A stretch of DNA of 64,000 bases, from the NCBI RefSeq assembly GCF_030546645.1, contig NZ_JAUOTO010000001.1, positions 620,001 through 684,000 on the forward strand, given 5' to 3'. The stretch comes from Flavitalea plasmicola (GTDB taxonomy: Bacteria; Bacteroidota; Bacteroidia; Chitinophagales; Chitinophagaceae). Numbering within the stretch: the first letter of the stretch is position 1; each line of letters begins with the position of its first letter. Below are positions 44,942 to 54,076 of the stretch, in pieces. The position numbers and the translations under genes are program-made. Below the pieces are notes generated by a model. The model ran no database searches, was not told the origin of the DNA, and worked only from the letters and a program-made list of their open reading frames with translations.

Positions 44942-46324
44942 TCATCGGATGATCTCTTCCACCTCTTTCATCACGCCGGCAGCCAGGTTCCGGGCTGCAT
45001 CCTCTGACTCGCCCTCCGAATAGACCCGGATGATGGGCTCGGTATTGGAACCCCGCAAATGCACCCAGCCCCTCTCAAATTCTATCTTCAGCCCATCCTC
45101 TGTATTGACCTCCTGCCCGTCATACCTTTCCTTCATCTTTTCCAGCAACAAAGGAATATTCATACCCGGTGTGAGAGCGATCTTGTTCTTCGACATATAG
45201 TAGTTGGGGAACTGGGCCCGGTAAGCAGACATGCGCACTTTTTTTTCAGCCAGTCCGCTGAGGAATAGCCCGATCCCGATCAGCGCGTCCCGGCCATAAT
45301 GAAAGTCCGGCACGATAATGCCCCCGTTGCCTTCACCCCCGATGACCGCATTCACCGCCTTCATCTTCGTCACCACATTCACTTCCCCTACCGCAGAAGG
45401 GTAGTATTGCCCTCCATGAGCCGTCGTAATGTCCTTCAACGCACGCGTGGATGACATATTGGACACCGTGTTCCCTTTCCGGCGGCTCAATATATAGTCG
45501 GCCACCGCCACCAGCGTATATTCCTCTCCGAACAGCGTACCATCCTCACAAACAAAGCAAAGGCGGTCCACATCAGGGTCGACGGCAATGCCCAGGTCGG
45601 CGCCCTGGCGTTTGACTTCCGTGCTCAGACCCACCAGGTTTTCCGGCAATGGCTCCGGATCATGAGCGAATTCCCCGTTGACTTCCCCGTTGAGCACCGT
45701 TACTTCGGTTACACCCAATGCTTTTAACAACGCAGGCACGAAAAGGGAGCCGGTAGAGTTGATGCCATCCACCACCACCTTGAAACGCCGGCTGCCAATA
45801 GCCGCCGTATCCACCAGGGGATAGTCCAGGATAGCCTGGATATGTTTTTCCATCGTTCCCGTCGGCTGCCGGTAGGTTCCTGCTTTTTCCACAGTGGCAA
45901 ACTGGAAAGCCGCTTTCTCGGCTTTATCCAACACAGCAGCCCCGTCTGCACCGCTGATGAATTCCCCGTCCGCATTCAGCAGCTTCAGGGCATTCCACTG
46001 CCGGGGGTTATGACTGGCAGTGATGATGATGCCGCCCCCCGCCTTTTCCCAGCGCACCGCCATCTCGACGGTAGGAGTGGTGGACAGTCCCAGATCCACC
46101 ACGTCGAGACCCAGGCCCAGTAAGGTCTGAATGACCAGCGTGCTCACCATCTCCCCGCTGATGCGGCCGTCACGACCAATGACGACGACAGGACGGGCAT
46201 TTTTTTCTTTCAGCCAGCTGCCATAGGCAGCTGCAAACTTTACAATATCCGGAGGGGTTAAATTATCCCCCGGCGTTCCACCAATTGTTCCACGGATACC
46301 GGAAATACTTTTTATCAATGTCAT
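44942..46324 (-). CDS. glmM: Phosphoglucosamine mutase (phosphohexomutase family)
   Basis: A 460-residue enzyme expected to interconvert glucosamine-6-phosphate and glucosamine-1-phosphate for UDP-GlcNAc synthesis. The phospho-serine is residue 104 in ITASHNPRQWNALK; the metal loop is DPDVDRLCF, the sugar-binding loop GGEGNGGII and the phosphate loop RGSNTEPIIR. The start ISGIRGTIGG is typical. The GEGNGG loop is the form common in Bacteroidota and archaeal members, so phosphomannomutase activity cannot be excluded. It overlaps the upstream transporter stop by four bases, so it is tied to sugar import, and the operon carries the shared operator. Confidence 0.9.
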   Translation of the reverse strand: MTLIKSISGIRGTIGGTPGDNLTPPDIVKFAAAYGSWLKEKNARPVVVIGRDGRISGEMVSTLVIQTLLGLGLDVVDLGLSTTPTVEMAVRWEKAGGGIIITASHNPRQWNALKLLNADGEFISGADGAAVLDKAEKAAFQFATVEKAGTYRQPTGTMEKHIQAILDYPLVDTAAIGSRRFKVVVDGINSTGSLFVPALLKALGVTEVTVLNGEVNGEFAHDPEPLPENLVGLSTEVKRQGADLGIAVDPDVDRLCFVCEDGTLFGEEYTLVAVADYILSRRKGNTVSNMSSTRALKDITTAHGGQYYPSAVGEVNVVTKMKAVNAVIGGEGNGGIIVPDFHYGRDALIGIGLFLSGLAEKKVRMSAYRAQFPNYYMSKNKIALTPGMNIPLLLEKMKERYDGQEVNTEDGLKIEFERGWVHLRGSNTEPIIRVYSEGESEDAARNLAAGVMKEVEEIIR

Positions 46325-47616
46325 AGTGTAGACCTCCCAACTTTATGGCCAAATATAGAATAATACAGGATATATAAATAACAAGGTAGCATACAAATAA
46401 AAAAGGCAAGGCTGTTACCAATGGCCGGCTTGGCCTTCAACGTACCGTACAGCAGGGGGATCAGCGCACCTCCGGCGATACCCATGACCAGCAGTCCCGA
46501 TCCTGTCTTGGTAAATTTTCCCAGCCCGTCGATGGCCAGTGGGAAGATCGCCGGCCACATCAGCGCATTGGCCAGTCCCAGCAGTGCAATAAAGCTGATC
46601 GATACATAGCCGGTCGACAGCTGTGCGCAGACAGTGAAGATGATCCCCGCGATGGCGGAAATTTTCAGCCCATTCTGTTGGGAAAGATATTTCGGGATAG
46701 CAAAAATGCCTATAATATACCCCGCCAGCATGGCCGCCAGGGTACAACTACCAAAATAACGGGTGGTATCCAGGCTCATACCCATCGACCGGCCATAGAT
46801 GCCGATGGCATCCCCCGCCATTACCTCTACACCTACATACAGGAATAAACAAATGAACCCGAGCACCAGGTGCGGATACTGCAAGACGCTGGTCCGGCCC
46901 GAGTGCGTCTCTGAAGCGTTGCTTTCTCCACCCATCTCGATCTCCGGTAAAGAGCTGCGCTTTATCATCCAGGACAACAGGAACAGCGCCACTGCCATAA
47001 TAATATAGGGGAGAATGATCTTCGATCCCATCTCGTTCAACAGTTGCTCTTTTTCGGCCACGCTCGCTGCCGCCTTGACCTTGTTTTCCAGCTCGGTTGC
47101 CCCTTCCAGCACGATGGCGCCGAGGATCAGGGGACTGAGCGCTCCTGCTACCTTATTACAAACGCCCATAATACTGATACGCCTTGCCGCACTCTCGATG
47201 GGTCCCAGGATACTGATATAAGGATTGGACGCCGTCTGCAGTAAGGTAAGCCCCGCCCCCTGCACAAACAGCCCAACCAGGAATAGGGGAAAGCTTCTCG
47301 ATTGGGCCGCAGGTACAAAGATCAGCGATCCTATCGCCATCACCAGCAGACCCAGCGCCATGCCATTCTTGAACCCGGTTCTTTTCAGGATATAGGAAGA
47401 AGGCAGCCCCAGACAGAAATAGGACATGTAAAAGGCAAAGGTCACAAAGAACGCCTGTACGTCACTGCTCAGCTCGCAGGTGAGCTTCAGGAAGGGTATC
47501 AGTACGCTGTTGAGCCAGGTAATAAACCCAAAAATGAAGAAGAGGACGCCTATAATAAAGATGGCGCTCATGCCGCGGCGACTGACTGGCGCAGGGGTGG
47601 TCAGGGATTGATTCAT
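46321..47616 (-). CDS. FucP-type MFS sugar transporter (probable GlcNAc importer)
   Basis: About 431 residues, 12 membrane helices. The start MNQSLTTPAPVSRRGMSAIF at 47616 is preferred because the longer in-frame extension to 47673 would run through the operator. Typical FucP-branch features are FITWLNSVLIPFLKLTCELS, QTASNPYISILGP and LGLANALMWPAIFPLAIDGL. Members import fucose, glucose/galactose or GlcNAc (NagP). The latter fits here, since it is coupled to a phosphoglucosamine mutase and shares an operator with the hexosaminidase gene. Substrate choice is inference. Confidence 0.9.
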   Translation of the reverse strand: MNQSLTTPAPVSRRGMSAIFIIGVLFFIFGFITWLNSVLIPFLKLTCELSSDVQAFFVTFAFYMSYFCLGLPSSYILKRTGFKNGMALGLLVMAIGSLIFVPAAQSRSFPLFLVGLFVQGAGLTLLQTASNPYISILGPIESAARRISIMGVCNKVAGALSPLILGAIVLEGATELENKVKAAASVAEKEQLLNEMGSKIILPYIIMAVALFLLSWMIKRSSLPEIEMGGESNASETHSGRTSVLQYPHLVLGFICLFLYVGVEVMAGDAIGIYGRSMGMSLDTTRYFGSCTLAAMLAGYIIGIFAIPKYLSQQNGLKISAIAGIIFTVCAQLSTGYVSISFIALLGLANALMWPAIFPLAIDGLGKFTKTGSGLLVMGIAGGALIPLLYGTLKAKPAIGNSLAFFICMLPCYLYILYYSIFGHKVGRSTL

Positions 47617-47669
47617 ATTGTAGAATTGCTTGAGCCACAAAATACCGAAAAGCTGCGCATCATCCCCGG

Positions 47670-47684
47670 ACAAACGGTTGCGTT
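47670..47684 (-). promoter_or_regulatory. LacI-type operator variant before the transporter/mutase operon
   Basis: Minus-strand reading AACGCAACCGTTTGT, matching the ACGCAAACGTTTG sites at 43235 and 50724 with one change. It is centred ~59 bp before the transporter start at 47616, similar to the other two sites. Confidence 0.6.
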
Positions 47685-47792
47685 ATTTTACGGATTTTGC
47701 CCATAATGACACGGAAACAGGCTATTTCGACACACTTATGAAATGGTGCTGGCAGGATTGTACGTAAATCCCTTTCTTTACAAAAAACCTTC

Positions 47793-49553
47793 ATGAGACC
47801 GCCAATAACCTTCATCCTGCTTGTCCTGCTATTTGCATCCTGTGCGAAAACGAAATTCAGCGACAAGAATGGAACACTCTTGACCGCCTCCAGCTTGCCC
47901 CGGGCGGCGACTCCCGGCGGCGTTAATGTCAACGATGCCACTTCCGCCAAAATATGGGGCGTCAACGGGCATCCCGACAACCAATCGGCATATTGGGCCA
48001 ATATAGATACCCAACTCGATCTGATACAGGAAATGGGAATGACCCAATACCGTGTGGACATGGGAACCATCCGCACAGGAGAATTGACAGGCGCGAATCT
48101 TACGAGGTTCAACGAACTGATGACCAAATGCCAGCAACGGGGGATCACCGTGCTACCTGTGGTGATCAACAATGAATGGTGGGCTTCCAATTATACACGC
48201 GATGATGCCTATTACGTAGGAGCTCTGTTAGGCAACGGGTTTGCCAGCAGGTATGGGGCAAATTTTCATACCTATGAGCTGGGCAACGAGGAAGAAGGAT
48301 ATTCTTTAAAGTATAATCTCATGCCCAATGGTTCGAAACAATACTTTGCAGGCGAGGTTGTAAGTGATTATGATCCCGCCCTTCTTGAAAAGACCATCTA
48401 TTACCTGAACGGAATGATCGAAGGTATACGGGCGGTGGATCCGACGGCAAAAATGGTCATCAATGCCGGTGCGCATCACTATGGCTTCTTCCAGGCCCTG
48501 CAGAATAGCAATGTTCAATATAATATTGTCGGTTATCACTGGTATTTCGAGCCGCTGTCTGCGTTTCAAAATATATTGGATCACCTGGCCAACTTCCATA
48601 AGGATGTATGGTTCACTGAGTTCAATCGATGGTATGGCTCCTGGGGACAAGACGGACTAAACCAGCAGAGTGATTATGTGTATAGTTATCTCAACGAGCT
48701 GGAGACTCGTCCTTTTGTAAAAGGGATATTCGCCTACGAATTATTCAATCAGGACGAGGCAGATTCCACTCAAAATAGCTATGGCCTCATTTACTGGAAT
48801 ACACGCTATAATTACACAGCCTATACGAAAAAACCTGTAGTGGCCACACTGAAATACGAGATAGAAGAAAACAAATATGGCAACGAAGACTTCATCTATT
48901 CCATGTTCCTTTACTGCAACGATAGGGTGCCGGATCCCGGAGGGTTACAATATTGGACTAATCGCCTCACCGCCAGCCCCGACCGCCAGGCGATTCTCAA
49001 CGAAGCCCTGCCACAGGAAGCCTATGGCAGGTGGGCGGAAGAACAATACAAATGGCTGCTGGATGCTCCTTCCATGAGCACTGACCTCTGGAATTACTGG
49101 CTGGGCAGGATGCAGAGTGGTACGACTAGAGAACAGATGATCTGTGAGTTCTGTGCCTCCGGTGATTTTTATACCAGTAGCGGTTCTACCACGGACGGGT
49201 ATGTGGAAAGATTATTCAATAAATTACTGGGACGGCCCTCCGACCCCACCGGTAAGGCTTACTGGGTCAATGTAATGAATGGAGGCGCTACCCGGAGCCA
49301 GCTAGCCAATAAATTTATCCATGGTCAGGAATATTACAACAAATTCGTCGACGCCCAATTCCACAAATTGCTGCGCAGGACAGGCCCTGTAGAACAAAGC
49401 GCCATCGACTATTACACTTCCAAAATGACGGACGTGCTGAACAGCTGGAGCCAGGCTACTGTGATCAACTCCCTGCTCATGTCCGATGAATACTGGTACC
49501 GCGGCATTAATGAAGGGTATGTAAGAAGACACCCGGGGTATCCCCTGAACTGA
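47793..49553 (+). CDS. Lipoprotein with glycosidase-like TIM barrel and C-terminal DUF4214
   Basis: 586 residues. Lipobox LLFASC near residue 17. Residues ~50-370 look like a clan-A glycoside hydrolase: a barrel with a likely acid/base Glu in YELGNEEEGY (about residue 163) and a likely nucleophile in VWFTEFNRWYGSWG (about residue 272). I cannot assign a GH family number. Residues ~375-570 carry DUF4214 repeats (NDRVPDPGGLQYWTNRL, RPSDPTGKAYWVNVMNGGAT), modules usually seen in secreted or phycobilisome-linker-like proteins. It lies divergent from the transporter operon, so it may share its operator. Surface polysaccharide hydrolysis is inferred. Confidence 0.75.
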   Translation: MRPPITFILLVLLFASCAKTKFSDKNGTLLTASSLPRAATPGGVNVNDATSAKIWGVNGHPDNQSAYWANIDTQLDLIQEMGMTQYRVDMGTIRTGELTGANLTRFNELMTKCQQRGITVLPVVINNEWWASNYTRDDAYYVGALLGNGFASRYGANFHTYELGNEEEGYSLKYNLMPNGSKQYFAGEVVSDYDPALLEKTIYYLNGMIEGIRAVDPTAKMVINAGAHHYGFFQALQNSNVQYNIVGYHWYFEPLSAFQNILDHLANFHKDVWFTEFNRWYGSWGQDGLNQQSDYVYSYLNELETRPFVKGIFAYELFNQDEADSTQNSYGLIYWNTRYNYTAYTKKPVVATLKYEIEENKYGNEDFIYSMFLYCNDRVPDPGGLQYWTNRLTASPDRQAILNEALPQEAYGRWAEEQYKWLLDAPSMSTDLWNYWLGRMQSGTTREQMICEFCASGDFYTSSGSTTDGYVERLFNKLLGRPSDPTGKAYWVNVMNGGATRSQLANKFIHGQEYYNKFVDAQFHKLLRRTGPVEQSAIDYYTSKMTDVLNSWSQATVINSLLMSDEYWYRGINEGYVRRHPGYPLN

Positions 49554-49556
49554 CCA

Positions 49557-50675
49557 TTATAGCTTAAAGAATATCTTTCTCTTATACAGAAAGTAACACA
49601 ACCCCCATTCCAGGCCGAAAATGCAGAGGGAAGAGACGATAGCCTGTACGAATACGGGCGTGCCCGCTATTTGCAGCAATCCCGTCGCGAGGCTGGTGAC
49701 GTAGCCGTTGAACCATCTGTCGCCAACGATCTCGAAGAAAAGATAGATAAAGATGGAATTCATCCCCACTACCTGGAAGAACGTCAGCCGCTGCCGGTGC
49801 TGCCGCAGGTCGATCCACCAGTAGCACAAGGCCAGCAATAAAAGTGCATAGCCGCCGGAAGCCAGCGTAAACGAGCTGGTTGCTATCCGCTTGATGATCG
49901 GTGTGATATGCGCGAAGTCCAGGCCGTACCCAAGCGCCAGACAAGCCAATCCTCCAAGGACCATATATCGCACCTTGACCATACCCCGTTGATCGCTCAG
50001 CAACAGCTTGCCCGCCACAGCCCCCCAGATGGTATGCGCTGCCGTGGGTATACAGTTGATGGCCACCCATCCTCCGGGATTGATCTTATGCATGAGGATA
50101 CTGTCTATGTAGTTGCCGAAATTATGCTGGTCGGTAAAAGGTTGATCAAAACCGGGGACCCGCACCCCGCGGTAAAGGATCTCCGTCAGCACCAACAGTC
50201 CGATGCTGAACAGGATCTGGGCGGTGATCGACCACCGAAAGATAAGAAAGGCCACCAGCAAGGTGAAGGACAGCTGTGTCAGCACATCCCACAGCTCGAA
50301 GGACAACCCCGCCGGCCGGACCGCATAATCCAACACGCCCCAGAAGAACAGCCAGCCGCTGCGCTTCAACGCCTTCCGGAATGACTGGCTCCAGCGCACG
50401 CCCTTTTTCCACTGCTTGTCCAGCGACAGGGCCAATGCCGTCCCCGCCATGAACATAAAACCCGGCTGCACGAGGTCCCATGCCCGCAATCCGTGCCACG
50501 GATGATGCTCCAGCTGGATGGTGAGAAAATACAGCGGCCCGCCCTGTGCATACTCATTCAGGTGGGTATACAGTCCCGTGCTTTCCAGCATGAGTAGTAC
50601 CATAATGAGGCCCCGCATAAAATCCAGCGACAACAGTCTGCTGGCAGAAACACTGGTGGAGAGATCGTTTTGCAT
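49557..50675 (-). CDS. HGSNAT/NagX-type membrane acetyltransferase (DUF5009-like)
   Basis: About 372 residues with ten or so membrane helices. The N-terminal signature RLLSLDFMRGLIMVLLMLES, the following HHPWHGLRAWDLVQPGFMFM and the QHNFGNY loop match the heparan-alpha-glucosaminide N-acetyltransferase superfamily, where a histidine accepts acetyl from cytosolic acetyl-CoA. Bacterial members (NagX) sit in GlcNAc/chitin gene sets. I placed the start at 50675 (MQNDLSTS) because the leader before it repeats AGCATCTTAGA found before the GH20 start; a start at 50702 is possible. It is preceded by a LacI-type operator. The acceptor sugar is inferred. Confidence 0.82.
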   Translation of the reverse strand: MQNDLSTSVSASRLLSLDFMRGLIMVLLMLESTGLYTHLNEYAQGGPLYFLTIQLEHHPWHGLRAWDLVQPGFMFMAGTALALSLDKQWKKGVRWSQSFRKALKRSGWLFFWGVLDYAVRPAGLSFELWDVLTQLSFTLLVAFLIFRWSITAQILFSIGLLVLTEILYRGVRVPGFDQPFTDQHNFGNYIDSILMHKINPGGWVAINCIPTAAHTIWGAVAGKLLLSDQRGMVKVRYMVLGGLACLALGYGLDFAHITPIIKRIATSSFTLASGGYALLLLALCYWWIDLRQHRQRLTFFQVVGMNSIFIYLFFEIVGDRWFNGYVTSLATGLLQIAGTPVFVQAIVSSLCIFGLEWGLCYFLYKRKIFFKL

Positions 50676-50723
50676 GAGTCTAAGATGCTGATTTTTTTTC
50701 ACTTAACAAGTGCACCAGCCGGC

Positions 50724-50739
50724 ACAAACGTTTGCGTAA
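50724..50739 (-). promoter_or_regulatory. LacI-type operator between acetyltransferase and metalloprotease genes
   Basis: Minus-strand reading TTACGCAAACGTTTGT; 15 of 16 bases equal the site before the GH20 gene. Centre 55 bp from the acetyltransferase start at 50675. The divergent metalloprotease starts 87 bp away, so it could be affected too. Confidence 0.72.
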
Positions 50740-50825
50740 TCAAATGAAAAAGTTACTGCGTGTATTGCTCATTGCCGGGCCCATTTCTATTTCTTATATA
50801 TTTGCAGTGCACCAAAAGACTGCAC

Positions 50826-53255
50826 ATGAGACCAACCTTCTTCCTTTTCATCATTTGTATGATCGCCGCCCGGCTGCAAGCCCAATTCCCCACGATAGAG
50901 GAAAAGACCAAAGGGCTTAAAGCCTATCCCGGCTTCTTCAATTTTTACTGGGATGCACATACTGGGAAAATATGGCTGGAAATAAGCCGTCTGGACTCCG
51001 AAGTCCTTTATCAGCCCTCTCTGCCAGCCGGACTGGGCTCCAATGATGTGGGCCTCGACAGAGGATTGCTGGGCGCCGGCAGCATCGTCAGATTCAGCCG
51101 CATAGGCAATAAAGTACTGATGATCCAGCCGAACTATGACTTCCGGGCAGTCTCGAAAGACCAGGCGGAAAGACGGGCCGTCGAGCAGTCCTTTGCCCAG
51201 TCCACGCTTTGGGGCTTCACGGTAGAGGCTGAAAGCAGGAACGCCGTCCTTGTCGACGCCACTGGTTTCCTGCTCAGCGATGTGATGCAGATAGGCAACC
51301 GGCTTCGTGGCTCCCACCAGGGCAGCTATTCCCTGGATGCTTCACGCAGCGCCCTCTATCTCCCCGCCACAAAGAATTTTCCGCTGAATACAGAGATCGA
51401 ATCCACCCTCAGCTTTGTCAACAACGACGGACAGCCAGGAGAATTCGTTCGCGCGGTGACCCCGTCTCCGGGGGCCATTACCCTGCGTATTCATCATTCC
51501 TTCGTGCAACTGCCCGATAACAATTACCAACCCCGTGTTTTCGACCCTCGCGCAGGCTTTTTCACCATCTCGTATTTCGACTATAGCACGCCGGTGTATG
51601 AGCAGATAGAAAAACAATTCATCTGCCGCCACCGCCTGCAGAAGCAGGACCCGGGCGCCGCATTGAGCCTGCCCGTCAAGCCCATTGTATACTACCTTGA
51701 CAATGGAACCCCGGAACCCATTCGCAGCGCCTTGCTGACAGGCGCCGGCTGGTGGACAAAGGCTTTCGAGGCGGCAGGTTTTAAGGACGCTTTCCAGGTA
51801 AAGATCCTTCCCGACTCCGCCGATCCCAGGGATATCCGGTACAATATGATCAACTGGGTACACCGCTCCACCCGCGGCTGGTCCTATGGCGCCTCAGTCG
51901 TGGACCCACGGACGGGAGAGATCATCAAAGGCAATGTGACGCTGGGCTCCCTGCGCGTCCGCCAGGATTATCTCATCGCCACGGCATTGCTGGCCCCCTT
52001 TGAAAAGGGCGTTACCGTAGACACGGCCACCCCCATGATGAGAATGGCGCTCCACCGCCTCCGGCATCTGGCAGCCCACGAAGTAGGTCATACCCTTGGC
52101 CTGCTGCACAATTACATCGCCAGCGCACAGGGCCGGGCCAGCGTGATGGATTATCCTCATCCGCTCGTCAGCCTGGACAGCAAAGGCAACATCGATCTGT
52201 CGGATGCCTACACCGATGAGATAGGGGACTGGGACAAAGTGAGCATCACCTGGGGCTACCAGGAGATCCCGCAGGGCGCGGATGTTTCCACCACCCTGGA
52301 CAAGGTGATAATGGACGCAGCCGCCAGGGGGCTCACATTTATTTCGGATAGAGATGCCCGTGATCCGGGCGGACTGCACCCCAACGCCCATCTGTGGGAC
52401 AACGGCAAAGATCCCGTCACTGGACTACGGGAGCTGATGAAAGTAAGGGCCAAGGCACTCTCCCGTTTTGGAGAGAACAATATCCGCCCCGGCACACCCA
52501 TGGCTATGCTGGAAGACGTGCTGGTACCCGTCTACCTGATGCATCGGTATCAGCTGGAGGCCGTGACAAAGGAAGTGGGAGGATTGTATTATTCGTATGC
52601 GCTGAGGGGCGACGGCCAGGTGGTCACCCGTCCCCTGACAAAAGATATTCAAATGGGTGCGCTGTCGGCAGTGGCCGATTGCATGTCCCCGGAAGTACTG
52701 GCATTGCCGGATAATATCATCCGTCTTATTCCCCCGCGTCCGGCGGGATATCGCTATACGCCCGAGCTGTTCACCCATCGCACCGGCCTGGGCTTCGACC
52801 CATTGGGTGCGGCGGAGTCGGCTGCCGACCTGGGATTATCCTTCCTGTTCAATACGGACAGGCTCAACAGGATGGTGCAATACCAGGCGGAGAACAATGG
52901 ATTGGGGGTGAAGGAAATGGTTGACCTGCTGGTCAGCCGTACCTGGAAGGCCCCTCGTCTGCAGGGACTCCCGGAGCTCATCCGCCAGCAGAACGGGCAG
53001 ATGCTCTTAACGTACCTGCTATCCGCCTCCGTAGATGAAAAGACTTCCTTCGCGGCCAAGGCACAGCTCAAATATAGCCTCGACAGGTTGAAACCCTTAT
53101 TGGAAGATCTCCGTACAAAAAGTAAAGACACACCCGAAGAAGGAAATATATCCCTGGCATTGGAAAGACTGAAAGACCCTTCTAAAGCCAAAACCACGGT
53201 GCATTCAGTTACCACACCTCCGGGAGCGCCCATCGGCTGCGAGGATGCCTTTTAA
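50826..53255 (+). CDS. Zinc-dependent metalloprotease (DUF5117/DUF4953 type)
   Basis: An 809-residue exported zincin. The signal peptide [20 protein letters not shown] begins at ATG 50826, preferred over an upstream in-frame start at 50760. A DUF5117-type N-terminal beta region (~100-300) is followed by the metalloprotease region with [13 protein letters not shown] at about residue 418, the extended HExxHxxGxxH site binding zinc with three histidines, and VMDYPHP, the methionine-turn. The C-terminal helical part matches DUF4953. Members are common in Bacteroidota; substrates are unknown. The last 51 bp overlap the end of the convergent aldolase gene. Confidence 0.92.
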   Translation: MRPTFFLFIICMIAARLQAQFPTIEEKTKGLKAYPGFFNFYWDAHTGKIWLEISRLDSEVLYQPSLPAGLGSNDVGLDRGLLGAGSIVRFSRIGNKVLMIQPNYDFRAVSKDQAERRAVEQSFAQSTLWGFTVEAESRNAVLVDATGFLLSDVMQIGNRLRGSHQGSYSLDASRSALYLPATKNFPLNTEIESTLSFVNNDGQPGEFVRAVTPSPGAITLRIHHSFVQLPDNNYQPRVFDPRAGFFTISYFDYSTPVYEQIEKQFICRHRLQKQDPGAALSLPVKPIVYYLDNGTPEPIRSALLTGAGWWTKAFEAAGFKDAFQVKILPDSADPRDIRYNMINWVHRSTRGWSYGASVVDPRTGEIIKGNVTLGSLRVRQDYLIATALLAPFEKGVTVDTATPMMRMALHRLRHLAAHEVGHTLGLLHNYIASAQGRASVMDYPHPLVSLDSKGNIDLSDAYTDEIGDWDKVSITWGYQEIPQGADVSTTLDKVIMDAAARGLTFISDRDARDPGGLHPNAHLWDNGKDPVTGLRELMKVRAKALSRFGENNIRPGTPMAMLEDVLVPVYLMHRYQLEAVTKEVGGLYYSYALRGDGQVVTRPLTKDIQMGALSAVADCMSPEVLALPDNIIRLIPPRPAGYRYTPELFTHRTGLGFDPLGAAESAADLGLSFLFNTDRLNRMVQYQAENNGLGVKEMVDLLVSRTWKAPRLQGLPELIRQQNGQMLLTYLLSASVDEKTSFAAKAQLKYSLDRLKPLLEDLRTKSKDTPEEGNISLALERLKDPSKAKTTVHSVTTPPGAPIGCEDAF

Positions 53256-53999
53256 TTTATTCGCCATATTCCTCGCCCCTTCCGAGACAAACGTGCCATC
53301 CGCGCCGCAGGCGATCAGTCGTATCCCTGTATCATGGTACTTTCTATAATCATCGGGATTTTGTAGCAGGATGCCGGCAGCCTTACCGGCCTTTCGGGCC
53401 GCGTTCACCGTCGCTTGCACTGCATCCTTAAAGAGAGGATGATCGAATTGGCCGAAGATGCCTAATTCCATTGAAAGATCGGAAGGCCCGATGAAAAGAA
53501 CATCGATACCTGCCAATGCTGCAATTGCGTCCAGGTGCCCGAGCACTTCCGCCGTTTCTATCTGTACGATGCCCAGGATATTTTCCTTTGCATTTTTGTA
53601 ATAGTCAGAAAAGTTTTGGCCAAACCCGCTGGCGCGGACCATTTTTGCTATTCCCCTGCTGCCATCCGGGGGATAATGCAGACCGCTTGCCACAGCCGCC
53701 GCCTCCATCGCGTTTCCGATCCGGGGGACCATAACGCCTTCCGCACCCATATCCAGCACGCGGTGTATCCTTTGGCGTTGGGAGCTTTCCACCCTTATCA
53801 CGGCCGCGGCAGGGGTATGCTCCAGGGCCTGTAGCTGGTGAAGCACATCCTTTTCCACTCCGGCTCCGTGCTCAAGGTCTATCAGTACCCAATCGAACCC
53901 GGACATGCCAACGATCTCCGCCGTGACGGAACTACCGAGGTTCAGCCAGCATCCATGCAGCGTTTCCCCTTTTTGAAGGCGTTTTTTTAAATTTTTCAT
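53205..53999 (-). CDS. HpcH/HpaI-type aldolase
   Basis: A 264-residue class II aldolase of the HpaI/RhmA/GarL group, cleaving 2-keto-3-deoxy acids to pyruvate and an aldehyde. The motifs are HGCWLNLGSSVTAEIVGMSG, FDWVLIDLEHGAG, VMVPRIGNAMEA, the metal-binding IVQIETAEVL, and FIGPSDLSMELGIFGQFDHP. The final ~12 residues ([10 protein letters not shown]) are encoded in the overlap with the metalloprotease gene. Substrate is not assignable. It stands between the metalloprotease and the sulfatase locus with no evident operon partner. Confidence 0.93.
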   Translation of the reverse strand: MKNLKKRLQKGETLHGCWLNLGSSVTAEIVGMSGFDWVLIDLEHGAGVEKDVLHQLQALEHTPAAAVIRVESSQRQRIHRVLDMGAEGVMVPRIGNAMEAAAVASGLHYPPDGSRGIAKMVRASGFGQNFSDYYKNAKENILGIVQIETAEVLGHLDAIAALAGIDVLFIGPSDLSMELGIFGQFDHPLFKDAVQATVNAARKAGKAAGILLQNPDDYRKYHDTGIRLIACGADGTFVSEGARNMANKLKGILAADGRSRRCGN

Positions 54000-54076
54000 A
54001 GCAGGTATGCAATGGTATATTTTTTTTAAAGCCCATGAGACTTTAAAATGCGCATTTTGCTATGCTAAATTGTCAA

